From Bacteroidales bacterium (lineage in GTDB: Bacteria; Bacteroidota; Bacteroidia; Bacteroidales; P3): DNA of 36,692 nt. The first letter of the stretch is position 1. Each line of letters opens with the position of its first letter. Of the stretch, positions 1 through 8,252 are shown piece by piece. The notes under the pieces are model-generated. The model was not told the DNA's origin, ran no database searches, and saw nothing but the letters and a program-made list of their open reading frames with translations. The translations under genes were made by a program, and so were the position numbers. The stretch spans positions 1 through 36,692 of the forward strand of contig JAISTG010000064.1 of assembly GCA_031272705.1 (NCBI GenBank), given 5' to 3'.

Positions 1-155
1 GTGTTCCAACCCAAAGCAACAAAACTTTGAGTCATAATTCCTAAAATGTTTCTTTTGGTAGCCAAACCACCATAGAACATTGCCAATGCCGGTGTCATTA
101 GCATCACTAAACTCGTACATACGAGCATAAAACCGGTTGAACCTGTGTTAAACAT
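1..155 (-). CDS. amt: Ammonium transporter (Amt family), N-terminal part, cut by window edge
   Basis: About 51 codons are visible, from the ATG whose A is at 155 to the left edge. The residues run through a first membrane helix with the Amt signature around TPALAMFYGG and then a KRNILG-type cytoplasmic turn and the start of the next helix (MTQSFVALG). This is the classical N-terminus of the trimeric inner-membrane Amt channel that conducts ammonium/ammonia. The gene lies 25 nt downstream of the porin-like gene on the same strand, so the two are probably co-transcribed; pairing of Amt with such a barrel fits nitrogen uptake across both membranes, which is an inference. The rest of the protein, and any following glnB, is outside the window. 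The family call is firm; the product length is not known. Confidence 0.92.
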   Translation of the reverse strand, partial: MFNTGSTGFMLVCTSLVMLMTPALAMFYGGLATKRNILGIMTQSFVALGWN

Positions 156-180
156 AATTTCTATAATTTATTTTATTTGA

Positions 181-906
181 TTAAATACTGAATCCTGTTC
201 CTAAAACAAAATAAGACTTGTTAGCATCCGGATTAAAGATAAGTCTTGTGTAGATTGGTAATGAGAAAGCATCGGTTATCTTCAACTGCTTTGTTATTCC
301 AAGTCCGAGATTGATAAATCCGAACCCATCAACGCCATAAGCATAACCCGTTAAAGCACATCCCGCAAACACACTCAAATCTACTCCCCATTTCTCTATG
401 CTTGGATTGTAGGAAACTTCCGCATAGGACGAGAAAGCATTGTCCTGACTTGCAGGCTTCTTGTCGTTGCCATAGAAATTCATATAAAAGCCTGCCTTTA
501 TGGGCAAATCTTTTAAGCCATTGAATGTTACACCCGCTTCAAATATATGAGGAGTGGTGTTGGAGCCATATTCAAAATACTTGAATGTGCCGATACCATC
601 GTCAGGAAAGCAATAATCGGTAACAATCACCGACAACATTTCATCTAAAAAAGTGTAGGAAATGTACAAATCCAACTCCTGACTTGTAAAACCAACAGTT
701 TGAAATGCGCCCCATGCTCCTATCGACAGCCCATTCCATGAGAATGTTGCAGCAGGTTGTATTGACGGAACATTTGCCCCTAACGGCAATCCACGCCACA
801 CATAACGGCTTTGGAAATCAGCACCTACGGAAAAATTACTTTCCTGTGCCATACTACTGAATGCGAAAAATCCACTCGCAATAAATAATAAAAAAAGTTT
901 CTTCAT
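181..906 (-). CDS. TorF-like putative outer-membrane porin (Gcw_chp family)
   Basis: 241 residues. A signal peptide (MKKLFLLFIASGFFAFSSMAQ, cut after AQ) is followed by alternating aromatic/hydrophobic strands typical of a small outer-membrane barrel. The start of the mature part (VGADFQSRYVWRGL) matches the opening of TIGR02001/TorF proteins, which characteristically read SRYVWRG. The C-terminus (YFVLGTGFSI) looks like a last barrel strand. It is the first gene of a likely two-gene operon with amt, under a TAnnTTTG promoter at 953-946. A role as an outer-membrane route for a small nitrogen compound is inferred from this context only. No truncation is visible; length fits the family. Confidence 0.75.
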   Translation of the reverse strand: MKKLFLLFIASGFFAFSSMAQESNFSVGADFQSRYVWRGLPLGANVPSIQPAATFSWNGLSIGAWGAFQTVGFTSQELDLYISYTFLDEMLSVIVTDYCFPDDGIGTFKYFEYGSNTTPHIFEAGVTFNGLKDLPIKAGFYMNFYGNDKKPASQDNAFSSYAEVSYNPSIEKWGVDLSVFAGCALTGYAYGVDGFGFINLGLGITKQLKITDAFSLPIYTRLIFNPDANKSYFVLGTGFSI

Positions 907-945
907 CTTTTGTTGTATTTTGATTAAACATTAAAATTTTGAGTG

Positions 946-974
946 CAAATGTAAGTCCTCTTTTTCAAAAACAA
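946..974 (-). promoter_or_regulatory. Bacteroidota promoter (-33 TTG / -7 TACATTTG) for porin-amt operon
   Basis: On the minus strand the -7 element TACATTTG covers 953-946 and a TTG lies at 974-972 with an 18-nt spacer, the usual phylum arrangement. Transcription should start around 942, leaving about 36 nt of leader before the porin ATG. Confidence 0.7.
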
Positions 975-1106
975 GCAAAAAATAATGTAAAGATATAACA
1001 TGTTACTGTCATAAAAAAATTATTACACAACGCTTAATCAATTCAATAATAGCAAAAAAGACACGCTCTTTACAGCAAAAAAATAATTTGGAATAAAGGA
1101 ATAAAT

Positions 1107-1138
1107 TTGCAGAAATCAAATATATTTTGTTACCTTTG
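1107..1138 (+). promoter_or_regulatory. Promoter (-33 TTG / -7 TACCTTTG) for AraC-type regulator
   Basis: TACCTTTG is at 1131-1138 with TTG at 1107-1109 (21-nt spacer). A longer reading of the downstream ORF would begin at this very TTG, which would put its start codon in the -33 box. The promoter therefore argues for the ATG at 1167. Confidence 0.75.
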
Positions 1139-1166
1139 CCACCTGAAAAAACCTTGTTTCGGTATA

Positions 1167-1886
1167 ATGACATCTATTAAAAAACATATTTATTTATTGT
1201 GTATTTTCACTTTTTTGCTTTTGCAAAACGTTGTTGCCAAGCCGCCTTTAATTGATTCGGCAAGCAGTATTTATTATGACCAAAACGCCGAAACACTCTA
1301 TAAACAAGGCTTTTATCAGGAGGCTTGCGAGCAATTTCGTAAGGCAAACGCCGTATCACATGAAGAAAAACAGGATAGAATATTCATCACGTTGATTATC
1401 TTTGTGTTAATTGACGCTGTTGGTTTGTTCCTGTTTCTTTATTTAGAGAAGCAACGAGCATTTAAGAAACTCGTAACCAAGAATATGCAGTGGGCAAAGC
1501 AGAATGAATGCAAACATTGTAATGAAACAGAATTACAAATCATAAATAAATTGATTGCATTGCTTGAAAAGGATAAGATTTATCGCAAAAAAGAACTGTC
1601 GGTCAATGATTTGGCAAAGATGTTATGCGTAAATCGCAACGTCCTTTCAAAAGTTACAAATACATATTTTAACAAAACTCTTCCCGCTCTTTTTAACGAG
1701 TATCGCATAAAAGAGGCTGTAAATCTGATTACCGATTCAAAAACAGGTAATTACAAAATTGAAGTAATTAGTGATATGTGTGGTTTTAACAATCGCCAGA
1801 TTTTCCACTCTGCATTTAAGAAAGAGACTGGGCTTACACCAAACGATTTCCGTAAAATGGCTGAAAATAAGGATTTTGAACAGTAA
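1167..1886 (+). CDS. Membrane-anchored AraC-family transcriptional regulator, short sensor part
   Basis: 239 residues from the ATG at 1167, chosen because the promoter -7 box lies at 1131-1138. The order is: signal/anchor segment (ends near NVVA), about 45 extracytoplasmic residues with a single TPR-like helix pair (AETLYKQGFYQEACEQF), a transmembrane helix (IFITLIIFVLIDAVGLFLF), then a cytoplasmic C-terminal HTH_18 domain of about 90 residues (LSVNDLAKMLCVNRNVLSK ... VISDMCGFNNRQIFHSAFKK). Many Bacteroidota regulators of this plan carry several TPRs before the helix; here the sensor is cut down to about one. It is divergent from the porin-amt operon, with 260 nt between starts, and could regulate it; that is inference. 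Confidence 0.85.
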   Translation: MTSIKKHIYLLCIFTFLLLQNVVAKPPLIDSASSIYYDQNAETLYKQGFYQEACEQFRKANAVSHEEKQDRIFITLIIFVLIDAVGLFLFLYLEKQRAFKKLVTKNMQWAKQNECKHCNETELQIINKLIALLEKDKIYRKKELSVNDLAKMLCVNRNVLSKVTNTYFNKTLPALFNEYRIKEAVNLITDSKTGNYKIEVISDMCGFNNRQIFHSAFKKETGLTPNDFRKMAENKDFEQ

Positions 1887-1918
1887 TAAATCTTCATAGC
1901 AGGCTTTCAAATTTTTAG

Positions 1919-2002
1919 AATCAAATTCCAGCGTTCCGGAATCAAATTACAGAACGCTGGAATTTGATTCTAGAATTCTATAATCAAGTTTCAGAATTAT
2001 AA
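1919..2002. repeat. AT-rich 21-bp palindromic repeat array A (4 units)
   Basis: Four 21-bp units begin at 1919, 1940, 1961 and 1982. Each has a 9-bp spacer (AATCAAATT, AATCAAATT, AATTTGATT, AATCAAGTT) and a 12-bp near-palindrome such as ACAGAACGCTGG or CTAGAATTCTAT. It lies between the convergent ends of the AraC gene and aroQ. All six frames are soon closed or lack a start, so it is non-coding. It is one of seven related loci in the window. Confidence 0.85.
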
Positions 2003-2035
2003 ACCCTTATTTTGAAACGGTATTTTATGATTATG

Positions 2036-2464
2036 TTAATTTAACATCTTGTTTTGCAGGGCTATAACAGCAAGTTCGTACGACAAAAGCCCAAAGCCGA
2101 AAATTGTTCCGCTACAAACAGACGACAAAAGAGAAGTATGTCTAAATTCTTCCCGTTTCATAATATTGGATATATGCACTTCAATCACAGGGATTTGCAG
2201 AGCAACAACCGCATCTCTTATTACAACCGATGTATGTGTGTATCCTCCGGCATTAAGTATCACTCCATCAAGTTTTTCGCTTGCCTGCAAAGCATCAACC
2301 AGCGACCCCTCAACATTAGACTGAAAAAAGGAAATCTCAATATGGGGATATTTTGTTCGCAAATGCAGTAAAAATTCATCAAAACTTTCACTGCCATAGA
2401 TATTTGGCTCTCTTGTACCGAGTAAATTGAGATTTGCTCCGTTTATTATAATTATATGTTTCAT
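2036..2464 (-). CDS. aroQ: 3-dehydroquinate dehydratase, type II
   Basis: 142 residues, the normal length of the type II enzyme, which dehydrates 3-dehydroquinate to 3-dehydroshikimate in the shikimate pathway (cytoplasmic dodecamer). Visible motifs: NGANLNLLGTREPNIYG at the N-terminus with the catalytic Arg/Tyr loop, NAGGYTHTSVVIRDAV with the substrate-binding Asn and Thr/Ser, and EVHISNIMKREEFRHTS with the catalytic His. The ATG directly follows the stop codon of the upstream thioredoxin-like gene, so the two are translationally coupled. The other shikimate-pathway gene in the window is the DAHP synthase/chorismate mutase at 6378. Confidence 0.97.
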   Translation of the reverse strand: MKHIIIINGANLNLLGTREPNIYGSESFDEFLLHLRTKYPHIEISFFQSNVEGSLVDALQASEKLDGVILNAGGYTHTSVVIRDAVVALQIPVIEVHISNIMKREEFRHTSLLSSVCSGTIFGFGLLSYELAVIALQNKMLN

Positions 2465-2968
2465 TTACTGTTGGTTTGGGATTATGGTTTTAAGAAAAGA
2501 TTCCAATTCATTTGGCGTTATATCGCTCTTAATGACCATTTTAATATCATCTATGACAAATATCGCAGGTACTTTCATAAGGTAATGTTCAATTATTTCT
2601 TCGCATTCTTCGCAATAACCTTTAATCCAGTCTATTGGAAGGTCAAAAAACTTATCGTTAAACGCCTCTTCGGTGGTCTCAACTGCCACAGCAACAACGG
2701 CAAGTGTCTTTTGCTTAACATAAGTCGTTAATAATCTGTCTTTTTTTAGTTTATTAAGATATTTTTGACAGTGTTCGCAGTCGGGATTGTAGAAAAAAAG
2801 TACAGTATATTGAACATTTACATCGCTCATATACAATTCTTTTCCTTTGTAGTCAAGAAACGTGAAATCGGAAGCAAATTCCCCTGTTTTGCATTTTGTA
2901 TTCTCCTGAGCCATCGTGCAAAGGCAAAAAACAAAAGAAAACATAAAAAAAATAAAACGTCTATTCAT
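2465..2968 (-). CDS. Periplasmic thioredoxin-fold protein with CEHC active site
   Basis: 167 residues with a signal peptide ending near TMAQ. The mature domain has a TlpA/AhpC-like start (GEFASDFTFLDYKGKELYMSD), a CxxC motif at Cys64-Cys67 (NPDCEHC) after a hydrophobic strand (YTVLFFY), and a cis-Pro loop (VPAIFVID). It is likely a periplasmic thiol:disulfide oxidoreductase; NPDCEHC is common in Bacteroidota thioredoxin domains linked to DUF5106-type proteins. It contains further cysteines (CEECEEI) that could bind metal or form a second redox pair. It is the first gene before aroQ and faces rho across a 218-nt divergent region. The substrate is unknown. Confidence 0.8.
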   Translation of the reverse strand: MNRRFIFFMFSFVFCLCTMAQENTKCKTGEFASDFTFLDYKGKELYMSDVNVQYTVLFFYNPDCEHCQKYLNKLKKDRLLTTYVKQKTLAVVAVAVETTEEAFNDKFFDLPIDWIKGYCEECEEIIEHYLMKVPAIFVIDDIKMVIKSDITPNELESFLKTIIPNQQ

Positions 2969-3042
2969 TATAATATGTGATTATTACAACACTATTAACG
3001 AAGAATTTGTGAATTTATTGTAAAAAAAAATGAAGTGTAAAT

Positions 3043-3071
3043 TTGCAATTCAAATAATTTTTGTACCTTTG
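3043..3071 (+). promoter_or_regulatory. Promoter of rho (-33 TTG / -7 TACCTTTG) with long leader
   Basis: TTG at 3043-3045 and TACCTTTG at 3064-3071 have an 18-nt spacer. The start codon at 3187 leaves a leader of about 110 nt. rho is often autoregulated through its leader; here I can only see that the leader is long and AT-rich, with no clear terminator. Confidence 0.75.
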
Positions 3072-3186
3072 CAACTCAAAATTCAAAGATTTTGTCGCTG
3101 TTCTCGGCAAAAAAAATCAAATAATCTTTTGAAATATCTTAGCACAACGAACTTAATTTTTAATTATTATCATAACATAATTTTAT

Positions 3187-4974
3187 ATGTACAACAAATC
3201 AGAACTTGAAAAGATGTCTTTAGAAGAGATAAAGACAATAGCAAAAGGCTTTAATTTGACTAAAATAAGCCGTTTGGACGCTCACGAAATCATTTACAGG
3301 ATTTTGGACTTTCAGGCAGCCAATCCTACCGCCGTTAAGATGGAAGAACCAAAACCAAATTTGACAGTTGTAACACGAAGTCAAAAAACAAAATCTCAAA
3401 ACAAGTCTCCTGAACCTGTTATCGCTACAACAGAAAAACCAAAAGAAGAAAATGTGGAACAAAAAGCAGATGAAGAGCCTAAACAACTGACTTTCACTGC
3501 TAATTTCTCTCGCCGTAGAGGTCGCCCTAAAAAAGAAGCGACGTCAAATCCACCGATAGAAGAGACAAAGGAAGAACCTAAAAAGACAAAAACCGAACAG
3601 CCTGTTGTTGTTGCAGAAAAAAACGTTGAGAAAATAACATTTCCGGAATTTTCTATTGATTTGGAACCTGTTGAAGTGATGATTCCTAATGATATGGAGC
3701 CTGTTCCGATTACTATACCGACTATTTCAACAGATCTTCTTGCCGAAGGTGAGACTGAAAAACAACTTGAAGAAAAGCAAATAGAACAAAAGCAACTTAA
3801 AACTAAACATCAACTCATTCCTACTGTACCTCCAAAACCTCTATTCCCATTTGAAGAAGAGGGATTGATTGAAAACGAGGGGGTATTGGAAATAATGCCT
3901 GAAGGATATGGTTTTTTGCGTTCATCGGATTACAATTATCTTACCTCTCCGGACGACATCTATGTTTCTCAATCTCAGGTAAAATTCTTTGGATTGAAGA
4001 CAGGCGATACTGTTTTGGGTACAATACGTCCGCCAAAAGACGGAGAAAAGTATTTTCCTCTCGTTAAGGCAAATCTAATCAACGGTTGCCCACCAGAAGT
4101 TATTAAGGATAGAGTACCGTTTGATTATCTTACACCACTGTTTCCTCAAGAAAAATTTGTTCTTACAGGGCATAGGCAGGAGAGTGTAAGCACTCGTGTC
4201 ATTGACCTCTTTACTCCTATCGGCAAAGGACAGAGAGCGTTGATTGTTGCACAGCCAAAGACAGGTAAAACGACCCTTTTAAAGGAAGTAGCCAACGCAA
4301 TAGCAGCCAATCATCCGGATGTGTATCTCATCGTTTTGCTTATAGACGAACGACCTGAAGAAGTAACCGATATGCAACGCACGGTTAATGCCGAAGTTAT
4401 TGCTTCTACTTTTGACGAACCGGCAGACCGCCACGTCAAAATAGCAAATCTTGTCCTTGAAAAAGCAAAACGTATGACCGAATGCGGACATGACGTAGTT
4501 ATAGTTTTAGACAGTATAACCCGTTTAGCGAGAGCGTATAATACTGTTACGCCTGCTTCCGGCAAAGTGCTGTCGGGCGGTGTGGAAGCAAACGCTCTGC
4601 AAAAGCCAAAGAGATTCTTCGGTGCTGCACGCAACATTGAAAACGGCGGTTCACTCACTATAATCGCTACTGCTCTGATTGATACAGGTTCAAGAATGGA
4701 TGAAGTGATTTTTGAAGAGTTTAAGGGAACAGGAAATATGGAATTACAACTCGATAGACGGCTTAGCAACAAACGAATCTATCCGGCAATAGATCTTGTG
4801 GCTTCTTCAACTCGCCGCGAAGACCTTTTGCAATCCGACAGCATTGTAAGCCGTATGCGAATACTGCGAAGCAATCTTGCAGATATGACCGTAATGGAAT
4901 CAATGAACATTGTACATGACTTAATGTCAAAAACTAATACCAACGAAGAATTTCTCGTGATGGCAAACAGTTAA
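3187..4974 (+). CDS. rho: Transcription termination factor Rho with long charged insertion
   Basis: 595 residues against about 420 in E. coli. An N-terminal Rho_N helical domain (residues 1-45, [19 protein letters not shown]) is followed by about 190 residues of low-complexity Lys/Glu/Pro-rich sequence with an RRRGRPKK basic patch. Then come the cold-shock-like RNA-binding domain (from about 237, [16 protein letters not shown]) and the RecA-type hexameric ATPase: Walker A around residue 357 ([10 protein letters not shown]), Walker B ([18 protein letters not shown]), and the Q/R loops ([20 protein letters not shown]). It is the RNA-dependent helicase that ends transcription. The insertion is usual for Bacteroidota Rho and may help RNA binding. 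ddl follows after 14 nt, so they probably form an operon. Confidence 0.97.
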   Translation: MYNKSELEKMSLEEIKTIAKGFNLTKISRLDAHEIIYRILDFQAANPTAVKMEEPKPNLTVVTRSQKTKSQNKSPEPVIATTEKPKEENVEQKADEEPKQLTFTANFSRRRGRPKKEATSNPPIEETKEEPKKTKTEQPVVVAEKNVEKITFPEFSIDLEPVEVMIPNDMEPVPITIPTISTDLLAEGETEKQLEEKQIEQKQLKTKHQLIPTVPPKPLFPFEEEGLIENEGVLEIMPEGYGFLRSSDYNYLTSPDDIYVSQSQVKFFGLKTGDTVLGTIRPPKDGEKYFPLVKANLINGCPPEVIKDRVPFDYLTPLFPQEKFVLTGHRQESVSTRVIDLFTPIGKGQRALIVAQPKTGKTTLLKEVANAIAANHPDVYLIVLLIDERPEEVTDMQRTVNAEVIASTFDEPADRHVKIANLVLEKAKRMTECGHDVVIVLDSITRLARAYNTVTPASGKVLSGGVEANALQKPKRFFGAARNIENGGSLTIIATALIDTGSRMDEVIFEEFKGTGNMELQLDRRLSNKRIYPAIDLVASSTRREDLLQSDSIVSRMRILRSNLADMTVMESMNIVHDLMSKTNTNEEFLVMANS

Positions 4975-4988
4975 TTCATTATCGTAAA

Positions 4989-5948
4989 ATGAAGAAAAAC
5001 ATAGCACTTATTGCGGGTGGAGACAGCGGAGAGTATGAAATATCCGTACTTTCCGCTAAAAACGTTATGACAGACCTTGATAAAGAGCGGTTTAACGTTT
5101 ATTTAATTATTGCAAAATACGGTAATTGGACATTTGAACAAAATAATACCGTATTCAACGTTGATAAAACCGATTTCAGCCTCAATATCAATGGACTGAA
5201 GGTACATTTTGATGCTGCTTTCATTATGATTCACGGCACTCCGGGCGAAAATGGCTTGTTGCAGGGCTATTTTGATATGCTTGGAATAAAATATACGGGC
5301 TGTTCTGCCTTGGTTTCGGCTCTCACTTTTGATAAATCATTCTGTAATGAGGTCGTTCGTAACTTCCACATTGTCAATGTAGCAAAGCATATTGCCATTA
5401 CCCGCAATTCTCCTCTTGATTTGGATAACATAATTGCCCAAACAGGCTTTCCGTCCTTCGTAAAACCATCGCAGGGCGGTTCTTCGCTTGCGACCTTTAA
5501 GGTTATGAACAAGGCGGAACTTGAAAAAGCCATTGCCGAAGCCTTTAAGGTTGATAATAAAGTACTTGTTGAACAGTTTATTAAGGGCAGAGAATTAACC
5601 TGTGGTGTATTTAACGAAGAGGCTTTTCCCGTTACGGAAATCGTAACCGAAAGAGAATTTTTTGATTACGAAGCAAAATATCTGGGAATGTCAAAAGAAA
5701 TAACACCCGCTCAAATTTCCGACAACTTGAAAACACAAATACAAACCGCAGCACTTCAAATCTATCAACGGCTTGGATGTAAGGGCGTATGCAGGGTTGA
5801 TTTTATTTATGACGAAACGTCAAATGAAATCTATTTTCTTGAGATAAACACAGTTCCTGGTCAAAGTCCGCAAAGCATAGTGCCTCAACAGGTAAGGGCT
5901 ATGGGCAAAACAACAGCGTGGCTTTACAATTCGCTGCTTGAGATTTAG
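4989..5948 (+). CDS. ddl: D-alanine--D-alanine ligase
   Basis: 319 residues, typical length. It joins two D-alanines with ATP for peptidoglycan synthesis. The ATP-grasp architecture is visible: N-terminal GGDSGEYEISVLSA loop, MIHGTPGENGLLQGYFDMLGIKYTG, the ATP-binding lobe (FPSFVKPSQGGSSLATFKV, VLVEQFIKGRELTCGVF) and the C-terminal metal and dipeptide site (FLEINTVPGQSPQSIVPQQ). The N-x-x-PG...S motif is intact. It lies 14 nt after rho, with no promoter of its own visible. Confidence 0.97.
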   Translation: MKKNIALIAGGDSGEYEISVLSAKNVMTDLDKERFNVYLIIAKYGNWTFEQNNTVFNVDKTDFSLNINGLKVHFDAAFIMIHGTPGENGLLQGYFDMLGIKYTGCSALVSALTFDKSFCNEVVRNFHIVNVAKHIAITRNSPLDLDNIIAQTGFPSFVKPSQGGSSLATFKVMNKAELEKAIAEAFKVDNKVLVEQFIKGRELTCGVFNEEAFPVTEIVTEREFFDYEAKYLGMSKEITPAQISDNLKTQIQTAALQIYQRLGCKGVCRVDFIYDETSNEIYFLEINTVPGQSPQSIVPQQVRAMGKTTAWLYNSLLEI

Positions 5949-5984
5949 CATTGATTATCAAAAGATTTGCTTTCGCATTCATGA

Positions 5985-6089
5985 AATCAAATTATAAAAT
6001 TCTATAATCAAATTATAGAACGTTAGAATTTGATTTTAGAATTCTATAATTTGATTCTAATAAACTATAATTTGATTTCAGAAAATTCA
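5985..6089. repeat. AT-rich 21-bp palindromic repeat array B (5 units)
   Basis: Units begin at 5985, 6006, 6027, 6048 and 6069, exactly 21 bp apart, with spacers AATCAAATT (twice) then AATTTGATT (three times). The 12-mers include ATAAAATTCTAT, ATAGAACGTTAG and TTAGAATTCTAT. The array sits between ddl and the small ORF at 6212. Frames are closed on both strands, so it is non-coding. Confidence 0.85.
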
Positions 6090-6211
6090 AAGCCTATTTC
6101 CGCAAGGCGAATTTGTGTTCTGTCAAATTATTTTTTCTTTGTCATCATACAATATAAATTTATAATTTACGTTTTTCTTACATAACAATCGTATAATTAA
6201 AATCAAATTAA

Positions 6212-6406
6212 ATGGATAAAGATTACATTTTAAGACAATTAGATAAGTGGGAAACGGATTTGGCTGATGCTTACAGCAAAGAGCCGCAAGATTCGGTTAG
6301 ATTCCCAATTAGTCGCAAAATTATCAATAAGTTGATAGCATATTCCAGAATCTCGGAATACTGTCAAACGATTTCCGATGTTCATAAAACCATTCCATTC
6401 AATTAA
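6212..6406 (+). CDS. Small hypothetical protein overlapping the DAHP synthase start
   Basis: 64 residues, ATG start. The protein is helical and charged (DYILRQLDKWETDLADAYSKE) with no membrane segment or metal motif, and I do not recognise it. Its last 29 nt overlap the start of the DAHP synthase gene in another reading frame, a geometry consistent with translational coupling. No Shine-Dalgarno or TAnnTTTG box is obvious just upstream. The amino-acid composition looks protein-like, but a chance ORF in the leader of aroA cannot be excluded. Confidence 0.5.
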   Translation: MDKDYILRQLDKWETDLADAYSKEPQDSVRFPISRKIINKLIAYSRISEYCQTISDVHKTIPFN

Positions 6407-7472
6407 AAGGGAAAAACCGCTCGTTATAGCAGGACCTTGCAGTGCGGAAAGTTATGAACAGGTATTGCAAACGGCTGAATCTATTGCCGTTAGCAGTCCT
6501 TCCGTTCATTGGTTCAGGGCTGGTGTATGGAAATCCCGCACAAGACCTTCGCAATTTGAAGGAATAGGCAGCGAAGCCTTGAAATGGCTTTCGCAGATTA
6601 AGGCTCTAACGGGATTAAAAGTTTGTACCGAAGTAATTAAACCTGAACATATTGAGTTATGTCTTAAACATGGCATTGACGGACTTTGGATTGGGGCAAG
6701 AACTTCAACAAATCCTTTTATGATTGAGGAACTTGCCAAATGTTTGCAGCATTTGAAGGTAACAAAACTTCCACTCTTCGTAAAGAATCCTCTTAATCCT
6801 GACGTAAATCTGTGGATTGGGGCTATGGAACGTTTTTATAATGTTGGATGTGAAGATATTACTGCCGTACATCGCGGTTTTTCGTTAGTGGATAACGGGA
6901 AGTATAGACAGAAACCTCTTTGGCAAGTGCCGATAGAGTTAAAGCGTTTATTGCCTGATGTTTCCGTGTTGTGTGATCCGAGTCATATTGCAGGGGAACG
7001 ACAATATGTTTATGAGATTTCGCAAATGGCTATGGATTTAAGCCTTGATGGTTTAATGATAGAAGTGCATCATAATCCCGAAGCGGCAAAAACGGATAGC
7101 AATCAGCAGATTACGCCGGATGAATTAAAGTCCCTGCTTGAGCATCTAAACATACCGAACAGTGAAAACAGGTCGCTTTCCGACATAACGGCAATTCGGG
7201 AACGTATAGATTTTATTGATGACGATATAATGGACTTTCTGCAAAAGCGAATGGCTCAAAGTGAGGCTCTTGCACGGATAAAACATCAGGAAAATATGAG
7301 TCTGTTTCAGCCTGACAGGTGGCAGGAAGTGTTAAATGACCGACTGTTGAAGGCTAAACAAAAAGGGTTGTCACAGAATTTCATAAAGATAATTTTTGAG
7401 CAGATTCACGAGGAATCAATTAAGGTTCAAAGTTATGCAATTAAAAAAAACTCACTCCAAAAAGAGAATTGA
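6378..7472 (+). CDS. Bifunctional 3-deoxy-7-phosphoheptulonate (DAHP) synthase / chorismate mutase
   Basis: 364 residues in two domains. Residues about 10-245 are a type I-beta DAHP synthase barrel (PLVIAGPCSAES, HWFRAGVWKSRTRPSQFEG, NPDVNLWIGAMER, CDPSHIAGER), which condenses PEP and erythrose 4-phosphate. Residues about 270-350 are a type II (AroQ) chorismate mutase helix bundle (ITAIRERIDFIDDDIMDFLQ ... RMAQSEALARIK). The fusion feeds phenylalanine/tyrosine synthesis and lets prephenate-branch signals control pathway entry; this fusion is common in Bacteroidota. The start matches the family, where only a short stretch precedes the IAGPCS motif. It overlaps the small ORF at 6212. Confidence 0.95.
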   Translation: MFIKPFHSIKREKPLVIAGPCSAESYEQVLQTAESIAVSSPSVHWFRAGVWKSRTRPSQFEGIGSEALKWLSQIKALTGLKVCTEVIKPEHIELCLKHGIDGLWIGARTSTNPFMIEELAKCLQHLKVTKLPLFVKNPLNPDVNLWIGAMERFYNVGCEDITAVHRGFSLVDNGKYRQKPLWQVPIELKRLLPDVSVLCDPSHIAGERQYVYEISQMAMDLSLDGLMIEVHHNPEAAKTDSNQQITPDELKSLLEHLNIPNSENRSLSDITAIRERIDFIDDDIMDFLQKRMAQSEALARIKHQENMSLFQPDRWQEVLNDRLLKAKQKGLSQNFIKIIFEQIHEESIKVQSYAIKKNSLQKEN

Positions 7473-7491
7473 TTTGAACCGTATTTTATTA

Positions 7492-8197
7492 TTATCTCCT
7501 TCTTCTTGAAGATTTATGAGTACCGCTACTTCTCAATCTTTTACTTGTCGCAGATGATTTATTTAACCAATCTACTCTCATTTCGTATGACAAGAACAAA
7601 TAATGCCCTTCATTTATTCCCTTCCAACCTATTTTATTTAAGGAATAACCAATTCTGATATAACTCATATAGCCCTCAGGTATATAAGTTGCCGTTCTCA
7701 TAGAACCTGTTCCTGAAATCCACCAGTGACTTAAAAAAACCAAAATCCAACACAATACAGGAAGCATTGAGATTGAGATTACTTCCCCCCACATTTAATT
7801 TATTTGGTATTCCCAATCCAAAATTTTGTTGAAATCCTATACCTATTGCACCCGACCCAACCTTAAATGATGCAAGAACAGGTAATTTTAACATACTGAT
7901 GTAAGAAAATCCGTCTGATAACGTAATATTTGCTCCATACACTATTGGAGTGCTTATTTTGAACCAGTCCGTGAGACTGAAAGAAAAATTTAATCCTAAA
8001 TCTACTCCCATTAAATAAAAATCGGAAAATTCTTTAACTCCTGCCCAACCATTAAGAAACGGATTAAAAGCAAAATCCGTTCCAAAAGTAATTCCTAATT
8101 CACATTTGCCCGCTTCAAAGAATGCAGGACCTCTCCATTGTGCAAAACTTGTTGTCATAATACTTGTAAAGACAAGCGATAGTAATACTTTTTTCAT
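7492..8197 (-). pseudogene. Outer-membrane beta-barrel protein interrupted by a frameshift in a T7 run
   Basis: Two overlapping minus-strand frames together look like one protein of about 234 residues. From 8197 the first frame gives a signal peptide (ending near TTSFAQ) and barrel-like strands (FFEAGKCELGITFGTDFAF, LGLNFSFSLTDWFKIS) and stops at 7676. The other frame carries the barrel on from about 7730 (FLSHWWISGTGSMRTATYIP, YMSYIRIGYSLNKIGWKG) to 7492. The total span is 3n+1, so one extra base explains the break. The suspect is the run of seven T (plus-strand A 7733-7739) after codon GGT: six T would join the frames. It could be a real mutation, phase variation, or a base-calling error. 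A MNRF-type leader ORF lies 55 nt upstream. Confidence 0.75.
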
Positions 8198-8252
8198 TTT
8201 TAATAATTTAATAAGTGCCTACTCTCTATTTTTAAGTCTATTTTTGGCTTAT

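Noticed and set aside
1107-1166. N-terminal extension of the AraC regulator from TTG 1107
   Set aside because: The extension covers the promoter -33 and -7 boxes; ATG 1167 is the first start after the transcription start.
2049-2371. Plus-strand ORFs of 91 and 105 codons opposite aroQ
   Set aside because: They are shadows of aroQ, whose family motifs are complete on the other strand.
4311-4772. 153-codon minus-strand ORF opposite rho
   Set aside because: It overlaps the conserved Rho ATPase core, has Ser/Arg-rich antisense composition and no domain features.
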